Shown here: piece by piece, positions 8,530 to 17,337 of the stretch
How the letters are laid out: each line of letters opens with the position of its first letter
Numbering within the stretch: the first letter of the stretch is position 1
Origin: Clostridium sp. D33t1_170424_F3
GTDB lineage: Bacteria > Bacillota > Clostridia > Oscillospirales > Acutalibacteraceae
DNA: 64,000 nt
Direction of reading: 5' to 3'
NCBI RefSeq assembly: GCF_015667585.1
Contig: NZ_JADPEG010000009.1
Coordinates: 62,001-126,000, forward strand
Notes under the pieces: generated by a model
Database searches by the model: none
Told to the model about the DNA's origin: nothing
What the model saw: the letters and a program-made list of their open reading frames with translations, nothing else
Translations under genes and position numbers: made by a program

Positions 8530-11500
8530 ATGTCAAAAGCAGGTAAAAAACTGGTTGCTTTATTATTAGCGGCCATGCTGCTGACCTCTGCCGGAACGGC
8601 CGGAATGGCGGCCCCGGTGCAGAACGGAGCAGACGCAGGAATTAGTGTTTCTCAGGAGGCGGTAACCGTTTCCTTTGACTCACAGGGAGGAACGGCGCTT
8701 TCCTCAATTGAGACAACACCGGGCGGTACTATATTACTTCCGGAAAATCCCTCGAAGCCCGGCTATGCCTTTAAGGGCTGGTATACGCAGCTGAATGGCG
8801 AAGGTACGCTGTTCTACATTGACACGCCGGTTGAACAGGACATGACGGTCTATGCCTACTGGGTGGAAATCCCAACGGGAATCATCGATGAGCAGCCGTC
8901 CGATACCTATTATGAAATCTTTGTGCGCGCTTTCTGCGATTCCGACGGCGACGGTATCGGAGACTTTAATGGGCTTGCCAGCAAAATGGATTACCTGCAG
9001 GACCTGGGAATCACCGGAATTTGGCTGATGCCGGTCACAGAATCCGGCAGCTACCACGGTTATGATACGGTGGACTATTACGACGTGGAGCAGGACTACG
9101 GCACGATGGAAGATTTTAAAAATATGCTGGATGCGGCGCATGAGCATGGAATCCGGGTCATTATGGATCTGGTGGTCAACCATTCCAGCCGGAACAATCC
9201 CTGGTTTGTGGACGCGATTACCAATCCGGAAACCAGCCCATACCGCGACTATTATAAGATTGAAAAAAGTACGGATTACGACGAGGACAAGGACAACAAC
9301 GCGACAGACGACGCGCATTCCGGCAACAAGCGCGTGTGGCAGAAATCCAATCTTGCGCCGGGATACCGCTATTTGGGATTGTTTGGCGGCGGTATGCCGG
9401 ACCTGAACTATGACACTCCCGCAGTACACGAAGAGATGATCCGCGCCGGACAGTTCTGGCTGGAGAAGGGCGTGGACGGTTTCCGTCTGGATGCGGCGCG
9501 CCACATCTACGGAGACTACCTGGATACCATGTACACCCCGGAAATCGCGGACAAAAACGCCGCGTGGTGGAAGGATTTCCGCACGGGCATGGAAGAGGTC
9601 AATCCGGATGTGTTCCTGGTCGGCGAGGTCTGGGAGCAGAATACGGACCGAATGGTGCCGTTTGTGCAGGACGGCGCGCTGGAAAGCACGTTTGATTTCA
9701 GCCTGGCTGGCGAGCTTCTGGAAACCGCCAAAAATGAGACCAACGGCGGCTTTGTCTCCGAACTCTGCGAAACCTTTGACAAGTTCGGCTTTGCCTCCAA
9801 CGGCAAATTTATTGACTGTACATTCCTGACGAACCATGACCAGAACCGTACAATGAGCGTCATGGAGGGGAACAAGGACCATGCAAAAGTGGCGGCGTCT
9901 TTGTATCTGACTCTGCCGGGCAACCCCTTTATCTATTACGGGGAGGAAGTCGGTCTGGAAGGCATGAAGCCGGACCAGAATATCCGTGAGCCCATGCCGT
10001 GGTATGAGAGCAACGAGGGTCCTGGCCTGACCGATTGGCTGGCGGGTAAGAATCAATACAGCTTGGGCGGTGAAACTTCCGTGGAGGCGCAGGAGGATGA
10101 TCCGGCTTCCATCTTGTCCCACTATAAAGAGCTGCTTCGTTGGCGCAAAGAAATTCCGGCTCTGGGAGACGGCGACGTAGCGGAATACGACTTTGGGAAT
10201 GAAAGCGTTGCTTCCTATATCCGCATGACGAACAACAACAGCGTCCTGGTGGCGACAAACCTGACGGGAGAAGCCGTTACGGTAACGGTGAAGGCGGACG
10301 GTACCTATGGCTCGTTTGGCAAGCTTGTCAAACAATTGCAGGTGGATACCATTTCAAAGCTGGAGAACGGCAGCCTGACCATCGCGCCGTACAGCACCGT
10401 GGTGCTTTCCGGCGACGTGAAGCCCTCCCAGTACAGCGTGACCTATAGCAAAAATGTGAAGCTCACGGTTAATGGGGAAGCGCAGAGGCTTGCCGACCTG
10501 ATCGGCCGCTTTACCGCGGATGTAACGGATGAAGAAGTAGTGCTGGCCTTTGTACCGGCAGTTGAGGGCAGAGAGCTTGCTGCTGTTTCTGTCAACGGAA
10601 CTGCATGGAAGGTGAATGATTCAGGTCTCTTTACGTATACGGTGTCTCCAAATGAAGACCGGCATACAATGTTCGCCTTTACCATTGTGAATAAACAGGT
10701 TCTGCGTGTGGTGATGAAGGCCGCAGAAGATGCTATGAAAAAGATAGATGAAGAAACCATTCTGCCGGCAGTAAAGGAAGCGATGGAAAAAGCGCTTGCA
10801 AGGGCGGCGGAAGTAGAAGAAAACCTGACGTCCACCCAGGAAGAGATCGACGAAGCGTGGAGTACGCTCCTGAAGGCATTGCACTGCATCGACTTTGTAA
10901 AGGGCGATAAGAGCCATCTGAAATACCTGATCGATGTTGCGGAAGAGATGGATTTGAACGATTATACAACGTTGTATGTGGAGGAGTTCCGCATCGCCTT
11001 GATAGACGGTAAAAAGACAGCGGCGGATGAGAACGCCATGGACGATGAGATTACTGAGGCGGCCGACAGGTTGGAGCAGGCGATGCTGGCCCTGGTTCAC
11101 CGTGCAGATACTTCCTATCTGGAATTGATGATCTCCACAGCGAAGGGGCTTGATCTGGATGTCTATTTAGACGACGGAAAAGCGGAGCTGGCGGAAGTGC
11201 TCGCGGCGGCGGAACAGCTGGCGGACGATCGGGACGCACTCCAAAGCGATGTGAACGAAGCCGTAGATGCGCTGGCGGAAGCATTGTCAAATTTGCGCAA
11301 GGCGGCGAACAAGGACGCATTGAAGGGTACCATCCGTACGGCGGAGTCGATTGACCTGAGCGGATACACAGCCAAGAGCGCGGCCAGGCTTCTGGAAGCG
11401 CTGGAGAATGCAAAAGCTGCGGAAGGCGACAATACCCTTGGGGAAGAGGACCAGCCGTTTGTGGACGCCCGCACAGAGGAATTGCGGGGAGCAATCGATG

Positions 11501-11889
11501 GATTGGAAAAGGAAAACAAGACGCACAACAGTTCCGGCGGCAGCTCCGGCAGAAGCCCCCGGCCTTCCGAGAATACGGTTGCCGCAGTCACAATGCCCGC
11601 CGTTCCTGCGGAGAAATCCATATCCGTCGTATCGGATACGACCTTGCCGTTCGCAATCAAACGCGGCAGCGCCTATTGCTTTAAAATGACGGTAACAGAC
11701 GGCAGCGCCGCGGTTCCAGGCTTTACAGTTGGCAACGGAACCGTATTGAAGACGCAGTTTGTCACCAGAATCGGAAACGATTTCTATTACCGCGTATGGG
11801 CCGTTGGAGCGCCCGGCCAGCAGACCGGCGTGTACACCACCCTGCCTGGACAGGCGCCGCAGCTGCAGTGCGTTGTGACGATCGGCTGA
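8530..11889 (+). CDS. Secreted modular GH13 alpha-amylase-family enzyme with InlB-type repeat and FIVAR modules
   Basis: A 1119-residue exported enzyme acting on alpha-glucans outside the cell. Residues 1-28 are a signal peptide (KAGKK, hydrophobic core, ending AGMAAP). About 40-112 form a Listeria-Bacteroides (InlB B-type) repeat with PGYAFKGWYTQ. About 117-520 form the GH13 barrel: DLVVNHSS (region I), GFRLDAARHI with the nucleophile Asp (II, near 323), GEVWEQ with the acid-base Glu (III, near 367) and FLTNHDQNR (IV, near 437). A beta-domain follows, then four helical FIVAR-like repeats at about 725-1000, a Ser/Gly linker and a C-terminal beta-rich domain. There is no LPXTG or SLH anchor. 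It is monocistronic. Specificity (amylase, neopullulanase, oligoglucosidase) is not resolved. Confidence 0.93.
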   Translation: MSKAGKKLVALLLAAMLLTSAGTAGMAAPVQNGADAGISVSQEAVTVSFDSQGGTALSSIETTPGGTILLPENPSKPGYAFKGWYTQLNGEGTLFYIDTPVEQDMTVYAYWVEIPTGIIDEQPSDTYYEIFVRAFCDSDGDGIGDFNGLASKMDYLQDLGITGIWLMPVTESGSYHGYDTVDYYDVEQDYGTMEDFKNMLDAAHEHGIRVIMDLVVNHSSRNNPWFVDAITNPETSPYRDYYKIEKSTDYDEDKDNNATDDAHSGNKRVWQKSNLAPGYRYLGLFGGGMPDLNYDTPAVHEEMIRAGQFWLEKGVDGFRLDAARHIYGDYLDTMYTPEIADKNAAWWKDFRTGMEEVNPDVFLVGEVWEQNTDRMVPFVQDGALESTFDFSLAGELLETAKNETNGGFVSELCETFDKFGFASNGKFIDCTFLTNHDQNRTMSVMEGNKDHAKVAASLYLTLPGNPFIYYGEEVGLEGMKPDQNIREPMPWYESNEGPGLTDWLAGKNQYSLGGETSVEAQEDDPASILSHYKELLRWRKEIPALGDGDVAEYDFGNESVASYIRMTNNNSVLVATNLTGEAVTVTVKADGTYGSFGKLVKQLQVDTISKLENGSLTIAPYSTVVLSGDVKPSQYSVTYSKNVKLTVNGEAQRLADLIGRFTADVTDEEVVLAFVPAVEGRELAAVSVNGTAWKVNDSGLFTYTVSPNEDRHTMFAFTIVNKQVLRVVMKAAEDAMKKIDEETILPAVKEAMEKALARAAEVEENLTSTQEEIDEAWSTLLKALHCIDFVKGDKSHLKYLIDVAEEMDLNDYTTLYVEEFRIALIDGKKTAADENAMDDEITEAADRLEQAMLALVHRADTSYLELMISTAKGLDLDVYLDDGKAELAEVLAAAEQLADDRDALQSDVNEAVDALAEALSNLRKAANKDALKGTIRTAESIDLSGYTAKSAARLLEALENAKAAEGDNTLGEEDQPFVDARTEELRGAIDGLEKENKTHNSSGGSSGRSPRPSENTVAAVTMPAVPAEKSISVVSDTTLPFAIKRGSAYCFKMTVTDGSAAVPGFTVGNGTVLKTQFVTRIGNDFYYRVWAVGAPGQQTGVYTTLPGQAPQLQCVVTIG

Positions 11890-11963
11890 GACTTTTATTA
11901 ATGAGCAGTTTTTTTCTCATAACAGGTGTAATTCATATTCTCAAACAAACTCCTTATATCCCA

Positions 11964-12003
11964 AACAGAGCCCGGAAGTATCTTCCGGGCTCTGTTTCTT
12001 TTC
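11964..12003 (+). terminator. Terminator after the GH13 gene
   Basis: A 15-bp stem (arms 11964-11978 and 11982-11996, loop TAT) centred on AGAGCCCGGAAG is followed by TCTTTTCC. Confidence 0.9.
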
Positions 12004-12063
12004 CTGATTTAGTCTTTTTAAAACGATTGTGTTATACTAATATAGAAAGAGGAGGGGGAACCG

Positions 12064-12744
12064 ATGGACGCGTTGGATTTGCAGTTTTTATCAGAGGCTT
12101 TTCCATTCTGGAAAAAGCTTTCCGAAACGGAGAAAAAATTTCTGGCGGCCAATACGCAAAAGGCGGTCTATACAAAGGGAAAACAGGTGCATGGCGGCCA
12201 GGAAAAATGTACCGGTGTGCTGGCGGTCCAAGAGGGCCAGCTCCGCGCCTATCGGATGTCCGAAGAAGGCAAGGAAATCACGCTGTACCGCCTGCTGGAC
12301 GGCGACGTGTGTTTTCTGTCCGCCTCCTGTATTTTACGGAATATCTCCTTTACCGTATACGTAGAAGCAGAAACAGATTCTGTGCTGTTTTTGACCAACG
12401 CGGCGGTTTTTGAGCAAATGAGTAAAAAGAATCTGGCGGTGGAAACCTTTTTGCAGGAAACGATCTCTTCCCGCTTTTCCGACGTCATGTGGGTGATGGA
12501 GCAGGTAGTCTTTATGAAATTTGACCGCAGGCTTGCCATATTCCTGCTGGAGCAGTCTGCGTTGGAGGCCTCCGATACTGTCACGCTGACGCATGAGCAA
12601 ATCGCGCGGCACATGGGAAGCGCCAGGGAGGTGGTCACCCGTATGCTGAAGTATTTCCAGGGGGAAGGGCTGGTTTCCGTTTCCCGAAAAGGCATTGCCA
12701 TATTAAACCGAAAAGGGCTGACGGCACGTTCCGCAGCAGATTAA
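12064..12744 (+). CDS. Crp/Fnr-family transcriptional regulator
   Basis: A 226-residue one-component regulator. Residues about 10-120 form the cyclic-nucleotide-binding-type beta roll with EEGKEITLYRLLDGDVCFLS, followed by the long dimer helix (about 125-155) and a C-terminal winged HTH (LTHEQIARHMGSAREVVTRM). The recognition helix holds Arg-Glu-x-x-x-Arg, as in E. coli CRP. No FNR-type N-terminal cysteine cluster is present, and the usual cAMP-contact residues are not obvious, so the effector is unknown. The ATG at 12064 follows AGGAGGGGG. It converges on thioredoxin, and the two stop codons share the sequence TTAA. Confidence 0.92.
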   Translation: MDALDLQFLSEAFPFWKKLSETEKKFLAANTQKAVYTKGKQVHGGQEKCTGVLAVQEGQLRAYRMSEEGKEITLYRLLDGDVCFLSASCILRNISFTVYVEAETDSVLFLTNAAVFEQMSKKNLAVETFLQETISSRFSDVMWVMEQVVFMKFDRRLAIFLLEQSALEASDTVTLTHEQIARHMGSAREVVTRMLKYFQGEGLVSVSRKGIAILNRKGLTARSAAD

Positions 12745-13055
12745 ATGGGAAGCATCTGTTTGATCTGCTGTTTGGCTTTCAGGCCGACGGACTGGTCCAC
12801 CACCTTGCCGTCCTGCATGACGATCAGCGTGGGAATACTGACGACGCCGAACAGGGAGGCCAGTTCCGGCTGTGCGTCTACATCGACCTTTGCCACTTTG
12901 ACGGAATCCGCAAGCTCTTCCGATAATTGGTCGATCAGCGGGGCCAGCATCCGGCATGGGCCGCACCAGGGAGCCCAGAAGTCAATCAGGACGGGTGTGG
13001 AAGAGTGCAGGACCTCTTGTGTAAAGTTTTCTTTTGTAATATGCATCACAGACAT
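12741..13055 (-). CDS. trxA: Thioredoxin
   Basis: A 104-residue cytosolic thioredoxin. The redox motif WCGPC spans residues 30-34 in the context DFWAPWCGPCRMLAP, and the cis-proline lies in VVSIPTL. It reduces protein disulfides using thioredoxin reductase, which is not in the window. Length is standard. The ATG at 13055 follows AAGGAG about 8 nt upstream. It is transcribed alone, converging on the Crp/Fnr gene, and a palindrome upstream (13118-13130) may be a regulator site. Confidence 0.97.
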   Translation of the reverse strand: MSVMHITKENFTQEVLHSSTPVLIDFWAPWCGPCRMLAPLIDQLSEELADSVKVAKVDVDAQPELASLFGVVSIPTLIVMQDGKVVDQSVGLKAKQQIKQMLPI

Positions 13056-13117
13056 GAGTACGATCTCCTTTGTTGTTTGATTTGTTATCAGTATATGGAG
13101 AATTTGGAATTTGTTCT

Positions 13118-13130
13118 GTGATTAAATCAC
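13118..13130. promoter_or_regulatory. Palindrome upstream of trxA, possible Crp/Fnr-type operator
   Basis: GTGATTAAATCAC is a perfect palindrome with a single central base, 63 bp upstream of the trxA start. It resembles a CRP box (GTGA-N6-TCAC), but the spacer is 5 rather than 6. The neighbouring regulator has a CRP-like recognition helix. Confidence 0.4.
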
Positions 13131-13140
13131 CGGAACGGAA

Positions 13141-13190
13141 AAGCGCCGTGCGGAATGGTATATCCATTGCCCGCACGGCGCTTTATTATT
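13141..13190 (-). terminator. Bidirectional-looking terminator between cobI-like gene and trxA
   Basis: A 13-bp perfect stem (AAGCGCCGTGCGG at 13141-13153, CCGCACGGCGCTT at 13171-13183) has an inner AATGG/CCATT pairing. It directly follows the cobI-like stop on the minus strand. Confidence 0.85.
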
Positions 13191-13866
13191 TTACGATCAG
13201 CAGGGTAAAATAACCAGCCTGTTCCTCCGCATCTGCCAAAGAGGAATAAATCCGCTCGTCCTCCATGCCGCAGTTCTGTACCATCATGGTTCTGTCCCCT
13301 AGCCCTTTATCCCGCAGCACCTGTTTAATCTGCGCGAATTTCCTTCCGCTTTTCATTAAAATCTTGGTGCCGGGACCTTCCAATTCCGATTCTGTGCAGG
13401 GGTAAGAAGCGGGCAGAATTCGCAGGGGCTGATCCGCTTCCGTCAGGCTGACGCCGAGCGCTGCCGCAGCGGCGCAGAAGGAAGGGACGCCGGGAACGAT
13501 TTGCACGGAGCAGCCGGCGTTTTGCACGCGCTCCTGCAAGTACATGCAGGTGGAATAGATGGAGGGATCCCCCAAGGTGAGCAGGGCAACGTCCTGCTTT
13601 CGCTCTAGAACCGCGAGGATTTGGTTCGCTGCCCGGTCGTGGCTCTCCTGCAAAAGGGTCTGGTCTTTCGTCATCGGCAGATGCAGATCGAGGCAGCTTT
13701 TTTGAGAAAGCTCCGGCACGGCCTGCAAAGCGATTTGATATGCGACGCTTTTTGTTCCACCGGGCGCGGCGGCAACCGGGCAGCTTTGTATCAGGCGCGC
13801 TGCCTTTCTGGTTAACAGCTCCGGATCTCCGGGGCCGACGCCAACACAATATAAAATTCCCGCCAT
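13186..13866 (-). CDS. cobI: Precorrin-2 C20-methyltransferase (CobI/CbiL)
   Basis: A 226-residue SAM-dependent methyltransferase of the tetrapyrrole (corrin/porphyrin) methylase family that adds the C20 methyl group during cobalamin synthesis. Visible marks are YCVGVGPGDPELLTRKA at the N-terminus (SAM loop), LTLGDPSIYSTCMYL (the GDP motif typical of CobI) and PGVPSFCAAAAALG. ATG at 13866 is chosen because GGAGG lies 9 nt upstream; the more upstream ATG touches that site. No other cobalamin gene is near: it sits alone downstream of trpA, so it is either an orphan relocated from a cob cluster or part of a scattered pathway. CobI and the cobalt-pathway CbiL cannot be separated here. Confidence 0.88.
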   Translation of the reverse strand: MAGILYCVGVGPGDPELLTRKAARLIQSCPVAAAPGGTKSVAYQIALQAVPELSQKSCLDLHLPMTKDQTLLQESHDRAANQILAVLERKQDVALLTLGDPSIYSTCMYLQERVQNAGCSVQIVPGVPSFCAAAAALGVSLTEADQPLRILPASYPCTESELEGPGTKILMKSGRKFAQIKQVLRDKGLGDRTMMVQNCGMEDERIYSSLADAEEQAGYFTLLIVK

Positions 13867-13902
13867 AGATTCCATCCTCCCTTTTATGTTTCACAGGGTA
13901 TC

Positions 13903-13931
13903 ATGGTATCATGGCGGGCAGTAAAATGCAA
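13903..13931 (-). promoter_or_regulatory. Promoter of the cobI-like gene
   Basis: On the minus strand, TTGCAT (13931-13926) and TACCAT (13908-13903) have a 17-bp spacer. It begins immediately after the trpA stop. No terminator separates it from trpA, so read-through from the trp operon is also possible. Confidence 0.5.
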
Positions 13932-13934
13932 GGA

Positions 13935-14729
13935 TTAGTTGGCTTTGTCCAGTACGTCGCGCAGGGAGGCGATAAAAGCGCCGACCGGTTCGATGCTCTC
14001 TTTGCCATATTGCGCGACCAGTTTGACAACGGCGCTGCCGACGATTGCGCCGTCGCAATAGGCGGCCATCTGCCCGGCTTGCTCCGGCCCGGAGATGCCG
14101 AATCCGACCGCACAGGGAACCTTTGCGTGCTGCTTGATCGAACCGAAGAACGCGCCGAAATCTGTCTGGAAACTGCTGCGCGTGCCGGTGACGCCGGTGG
14201 AGGAGACACAGTACAAAAAGCCTTTTGCATCTTTGGCGATCATGGCAATGCGGTCGTGAGAGGTGGGGGCGACCAGACTGATGGAGTGGACGCCGTATTG
14301 GTCCGCTATATCCTGGATTTCCCCTTTTTCCTCATACGGCATATCGGGGACGATCACGCCGTCCACACCGCATTCCGCGCACAATTGGAAGAAGCGCTCT
14401 GTGCCGAATCCAAAAATGCTGTTCAGATACAGCATCATCAACAGAGGAACCTGCGTCTTTTCCCGCAGCCGCTTGACCAGCGCAAAGACGTCCACCAGCT
14501 TTGTGCCGTTTTGCAGCGCGCGTACGCTGGCTTCCTGAATGACGGGACCCTCCGCGATGGGATCGGAGAAGGGAATCCCCAGCTCGATTAAGTCTGCGCC
14601 GGACGCTTCCAATTGTTCCACCAGCTTTTCCGTTGTTTCCAACCCCGCGTCTCCCGCTGTGATAAAGGGAATCAGCGCCTTGCGGCCCTGTTCCCGGAGC
14701 GTTGCAAATTTCGCGTCAATCCTGTTCAT
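13935..14729 (-). CDS. trpA: Tryptophan synthase alpha chain
   Basis: A 264-residue TIM-barrel subunit that cleaves indole-3-glycerol phosphate to indole and glyceraldehyde 3-phosphate. The catalytic Glu lies in [19 protein letters not shown] and the catalytic Asp in the same stretch; the phosphate-binding VGFGIS motif lies near residue 210. Length is normal. The start overlaps the end of trpB by 14 bp, fitting translational coupling and the obligate alpha2beta2 complex. It is the last gene of the T-box-controlled trp operon. Confidence 0.97.
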   Translation of the reverse strand: MNRIDAKFATLREQGRKALIPFITAGDAGLETTEKLVEQLEASGADLIELGIPFSDPIAEGPVIQEASVRALQNGTKLVDVFALVKRLREKTQVPLLMMLYLNSIFGFGTERFFQLCAECGVDGVIVPDMPYEEKGEIQDIADQYGVHSISLVAPTSHDRIAMIAKDAKGFLYCVSSTGVTGTRSSFQTDFGAFFGSIKQHAKVPCAVGFGISGPEQAGQMAAYCDGAIVGSAVVKLVAQYGKESIEPVGAFIASLRDVLDKAN

Positions 14730-15909
14730 TGAGAAGTACCCCCCTGTATCTTGCTACCTGATAAACGTCCTTATCGCCGCGGCCGGAAAGACAGATAATC
14801 ATCGTTTGATCCCGGCGCATGGCCGGCGCGATCTTCCGTGCCAGCGCGACCGCGTGGGCGGATTCGATGGCGGGGATAATGCCCTCCATCCGGGAAAGGT
14901 ATTCAAAAGCGCAAATAGCCTCTTCGTCCGTAATGGCGTAGTATTCGCCGCGGCCTGTTTGGGCGAGCCGCGCGTGCTCCGGCCCAATACCGGGATAATC
15001 CAGCCCGGCGGAAAGGGAGTAAACCGGTGCGATCTGTCCTTCTTCATCCTGCAAAAAGATGGACTTCATTCCATGGAAAATACCGGCGCGGCCTTTGGTC
15101 AGCGTCGCGGCGGTGCGCGCGGTTTCCGCGCCTTCTCCGGCGGCCTCCGCACCCAGCAGGCGAACGGAAGCGTCCGGAATAAAATCATAGAACATGCCCA
15201 TGGCGTTGGAGCCGCCGCCCACACAGGCACAGACGGCGTCCGGCAGTTTGCCCTCACGCTCCATCAGCTGACGTTTGGCCTCCTCGCCGATGATTTTCTG
15301 GAAGTCGCGGACCATCTGCGGGTAGGGGTGCGGCCCCATGACAGAACCGATCAAGTAGTAAGTGTTTTCAATATTCGTCGCCCAGTCGCGCATGGCCTCG
15401 TTGATCGCGTCCTTTAAAGTGGCGGTGCCGCTGTGCACAGGCGTCACCTTGGCGCCCAAAAGCTGCATGCGGTACACGTTCAGGGATTGGCGTTCCACGT
15501 CCTCCGCGCCCATGTAGACCTCGCATTCCATACCAAAGAGCGCGGCGGCCGTCGCCGTTGCCACGCCGTGCTGGCCCGCGCCGGTTTCGGCGATAATGCG
15601 CTGTTTGCCCATGCGCTTTGCCAGCAGAATCTGTCCCAGCACATTGTTAATTTTGTGAGAACCGGTGTGATTCAGGTCTTCCCGCTTGATATAGATTTTA
15701 GCGCCGCCCAGATCGTTGGTCATCTTTTCGGCAAAGTATAGCATGGAGGGGCGTCCCGCGTAATCTTTGTAATAGGCGGCCAACTCTGCTTGAAATACCG
15801 GATCGTCCTTATATTTGGCGTAAGCCGCCTCAAGCTCATGAACGGCGTTCATGACGGTTTCCGGCACATACTGCCCGCCGTATTCGCCGTATCTCCCTGT
15901 TGTATTCAT
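14716..15909 (-). CDS. trpB: Tryptophan synthase beta chain
   Basis: A 397-residue PLP enzyme that condenses indole with serine to give tryptophan. The PLP lysine is in HTGSHKINN (about residue 86) and the catalytic Glu in AETGAGQHG. The phosphate-cradle glycines are in [10 protein letters not shown], and the C-terminal LSGRGDKD motif is intact. This is the TrpB1 type that partners with TrpA. The ATG overlaps the trpF stop as ATGA, and the 3' end overlaps trpA. Confidence 0.98.
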   Translation of the reverse strand: MNTTGRYGEYGGQYVPETVMNAVHELEAAYAKYKDDPVFQAELAAYYKDYAGRPSMLYFAEKMTNDLGGAKIYIKREDLNHTGSHKINNVLGQILLAKRMGKQRIIAETGAGQHGVATATAAALFGMECEVYMGAEDVERQSLNVYRMQLLGAKVTPVHSGTATLKDAINEAMRDWATNIENTYYLIGSVMGPHPYPQMVRDFQKIIGEEAKRQLMEREGKLPDAVCACVGGGSNAMGMFYDFIPDASVRLLGAEAAGEGAETARTAATLTKGRAGIFHGMKSIFLQDEEGQIAPVYSLSAGLDYPGIGPEHARLAQTGRGEYYAITDEEAICAFEYLSRMEGIIPAIESAHAVALARKIAPAMRRDQTMIICLSGRGDKDVYQVARYRGVLLNEQD

Positions 15910-16550
15910 TGGTTCAGTCCCTTTCTGTATTGGTAATCGATCTGTCGAACTCGCTCGACAACCGCCTTGATTTTTTCCCGATCTTTACAGCCGCCGGTCT
16001 CAATACCGCCGGAGAGATCCACGCCGTCGGGGCGGACCGACTCAATCGCTTCTTCCAGATTGTCGATCGTCAATCCGCCCGCAAGGAAAAACGGCTTTTG
16101 AGGGCGTGCGGTTCGGATAATCGCCCAGTTTGCCGTTTGCCCTGTGCCGCCGTAGGCGGCGGGGGAGAAGCTGTCCAACAGGAGCCGGTCAACGGGGAGG
16201 CGATCCGCTCTTTGCAGGCTTTCCGCATCCGTGACCCGTATGGCTTTCCAGACCGGCAGGCCTGTGCGCTGCCGCAGGACGGCAATGTAAGCGTCGTCCT
16301 CGTCTCCGTGCAGCTGGAGGACGTTTAACCGGGCGGTTTGTGCAATATGCAGCAAGCTTTCCAGCGGCTCGTTCACAAAGACTCCGACGGTCTGAATGTC
16401 CTGCCGCAATTGTTGCGTCAGTGCGGCGGTGGTCTCTGCTGTAACCTGCCGTTTGCTTTTGGCAAATACAAACCCGATGTAGTTCGGAGGGAACGCATTG
16501 ACATACGAAATATCCTCCGGGCGGCGGATGCCGCAGAGTTTGACTTTCAT
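15906..16550 (-). CDS. trpF: Phosphoribosylanthranilate isomerase
   Basis: A 214-residue TIM-barrel enzyme for the Amadori rearrangement of phosphoribosylanthranilate. The N-terminal [12 protein letters not shown] motif contains the catalytic Cys, and the C-terminal [10 protein letters not shown] contains the catalytic Asp region. The chain is single-function, not fused to trpC. Both ends overlap neighbours by 4 bp (ATGA), so translation is probably coupled. Confidence 0.96.
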   Translation of the reverse strand: MKVKLCGIRRPEDISYVNAFPPNYIGFVFAKSKRQVTAETTAALTQQLRQDIQTVGVFVNEPLESLLHIAQTARLNVLQLHGDEDDAYIAVLRQRTGLPVWKAIRVTDAESLQRADRLPVDRLLLDSFSPAAYGGTGQTANWAIIRTARPQKPFFLAGGLTIDNLEEAIESVRPDGVDLSGGIETGGCKDREKIKAVVERVRQIDYQYRKGLNQ

Positions 16551-17326
16551 GCGTCCGCCCTCAGCTCTGTGAGAGAAGCGGCGATGTCTCCGCTTCTCAT
16601 GAGCGTTTCTCCGATCAGGACAGCGTCCGCGCCGTACTGCCGAACCGCTTTCATATCGGCATTGTTTCGGATGCCGCTTTCAGAAACAAGCGTCAGTTCT
16701 GCGGGTACCAGCTGTGCCAGGCGCTGCGTGACGGCCAGGTCGACGGTAAAGGTCTTTAAGTTGCGGTTGTTGATCCCGATGATGTCGCTTTGTGCCGCCA
16801 AAGCGGAAGCGAGCTCCTCCTCGTTGTGGACCTCCGTCAGGCAGTGCAGTCCCAGGCCGTGTGCAATGCCGGCGAAATCCCGGAGCGTTTTGGTATCGAG
16901 CAGTGCGGCGATCAGCAGAATCGCATCCGCGCCCATTGCATGCGCTTCATAAATTTGATAGGGATCGATGATAAAATCCTTACGCAAGATGGGCAGGTTT
17001 ACTTCCGTACGAATGGCGCGCAGGTATTGGCTGCTGCCCTGAAAATAGTGTTCCTCCGTCAAAACGGACAGAGCGTTTGCGCCGTTTGCCTCATAGGCTC
17101 TGGCAATTTCTACCGGATGGAAGTCTGCGCAGATCAGCCCTTTGGAGGGAGAAGCCTTTTTGACCTCCGCAATGACGGAGAGCCGCTCGCCCCGCAGAGC
17201 GGCGGCGAAGTCCCGGATGGGTTCCGTGCGTTCCAACGCCTGTGTTTTTACGCGTTCCAGCGGAAGAGCCGCCTTTTCCCGTTCAAGCTGCAACCGGCGG
17301 TTTGCTACAATTTCATCTAAGATCAT
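16547..17326 (-). CDS. trpC: Indole-3-glycerol phosphate synthase
   Basis: A 259-residue TIM-barrel enzyme that closes the indole ring. Seen are VIAEVKKASPSKGLI (first catalytic Lys), LRKDFIIDPYQIYEA (second catalytic Lys), IGINNRNLKTF and SESGIRN (phosphate binding). Length is standard. It starts 11 bp after trpGD and overlaps trpF by 4 bp. Confidence 0.97.
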   Translation of the reverse strand: MILDEIVANRRLQLEREKAALPLERVKTQALERTEPIRDFAAALRGERLSVIAEVKKASPSKGLICADFHPVEIARAYEANGANALSVLTEEHYFQGSSQYLRAIRTEVNLPILRKDFIIDPYQIYEAHAMGADAILLIAALLDTKTLRDFAGIAHGLGLHCLTEVHNEEELASALAAQSDIIGINNRNLKTFTVDLAVTQRLAQLVPAELTLVSESGIRNNADMKAVRQYGADAVLIGETLMRSGDIAASLTELRADA

Positions 17327-17337
17327 ATGTGTTCCTC

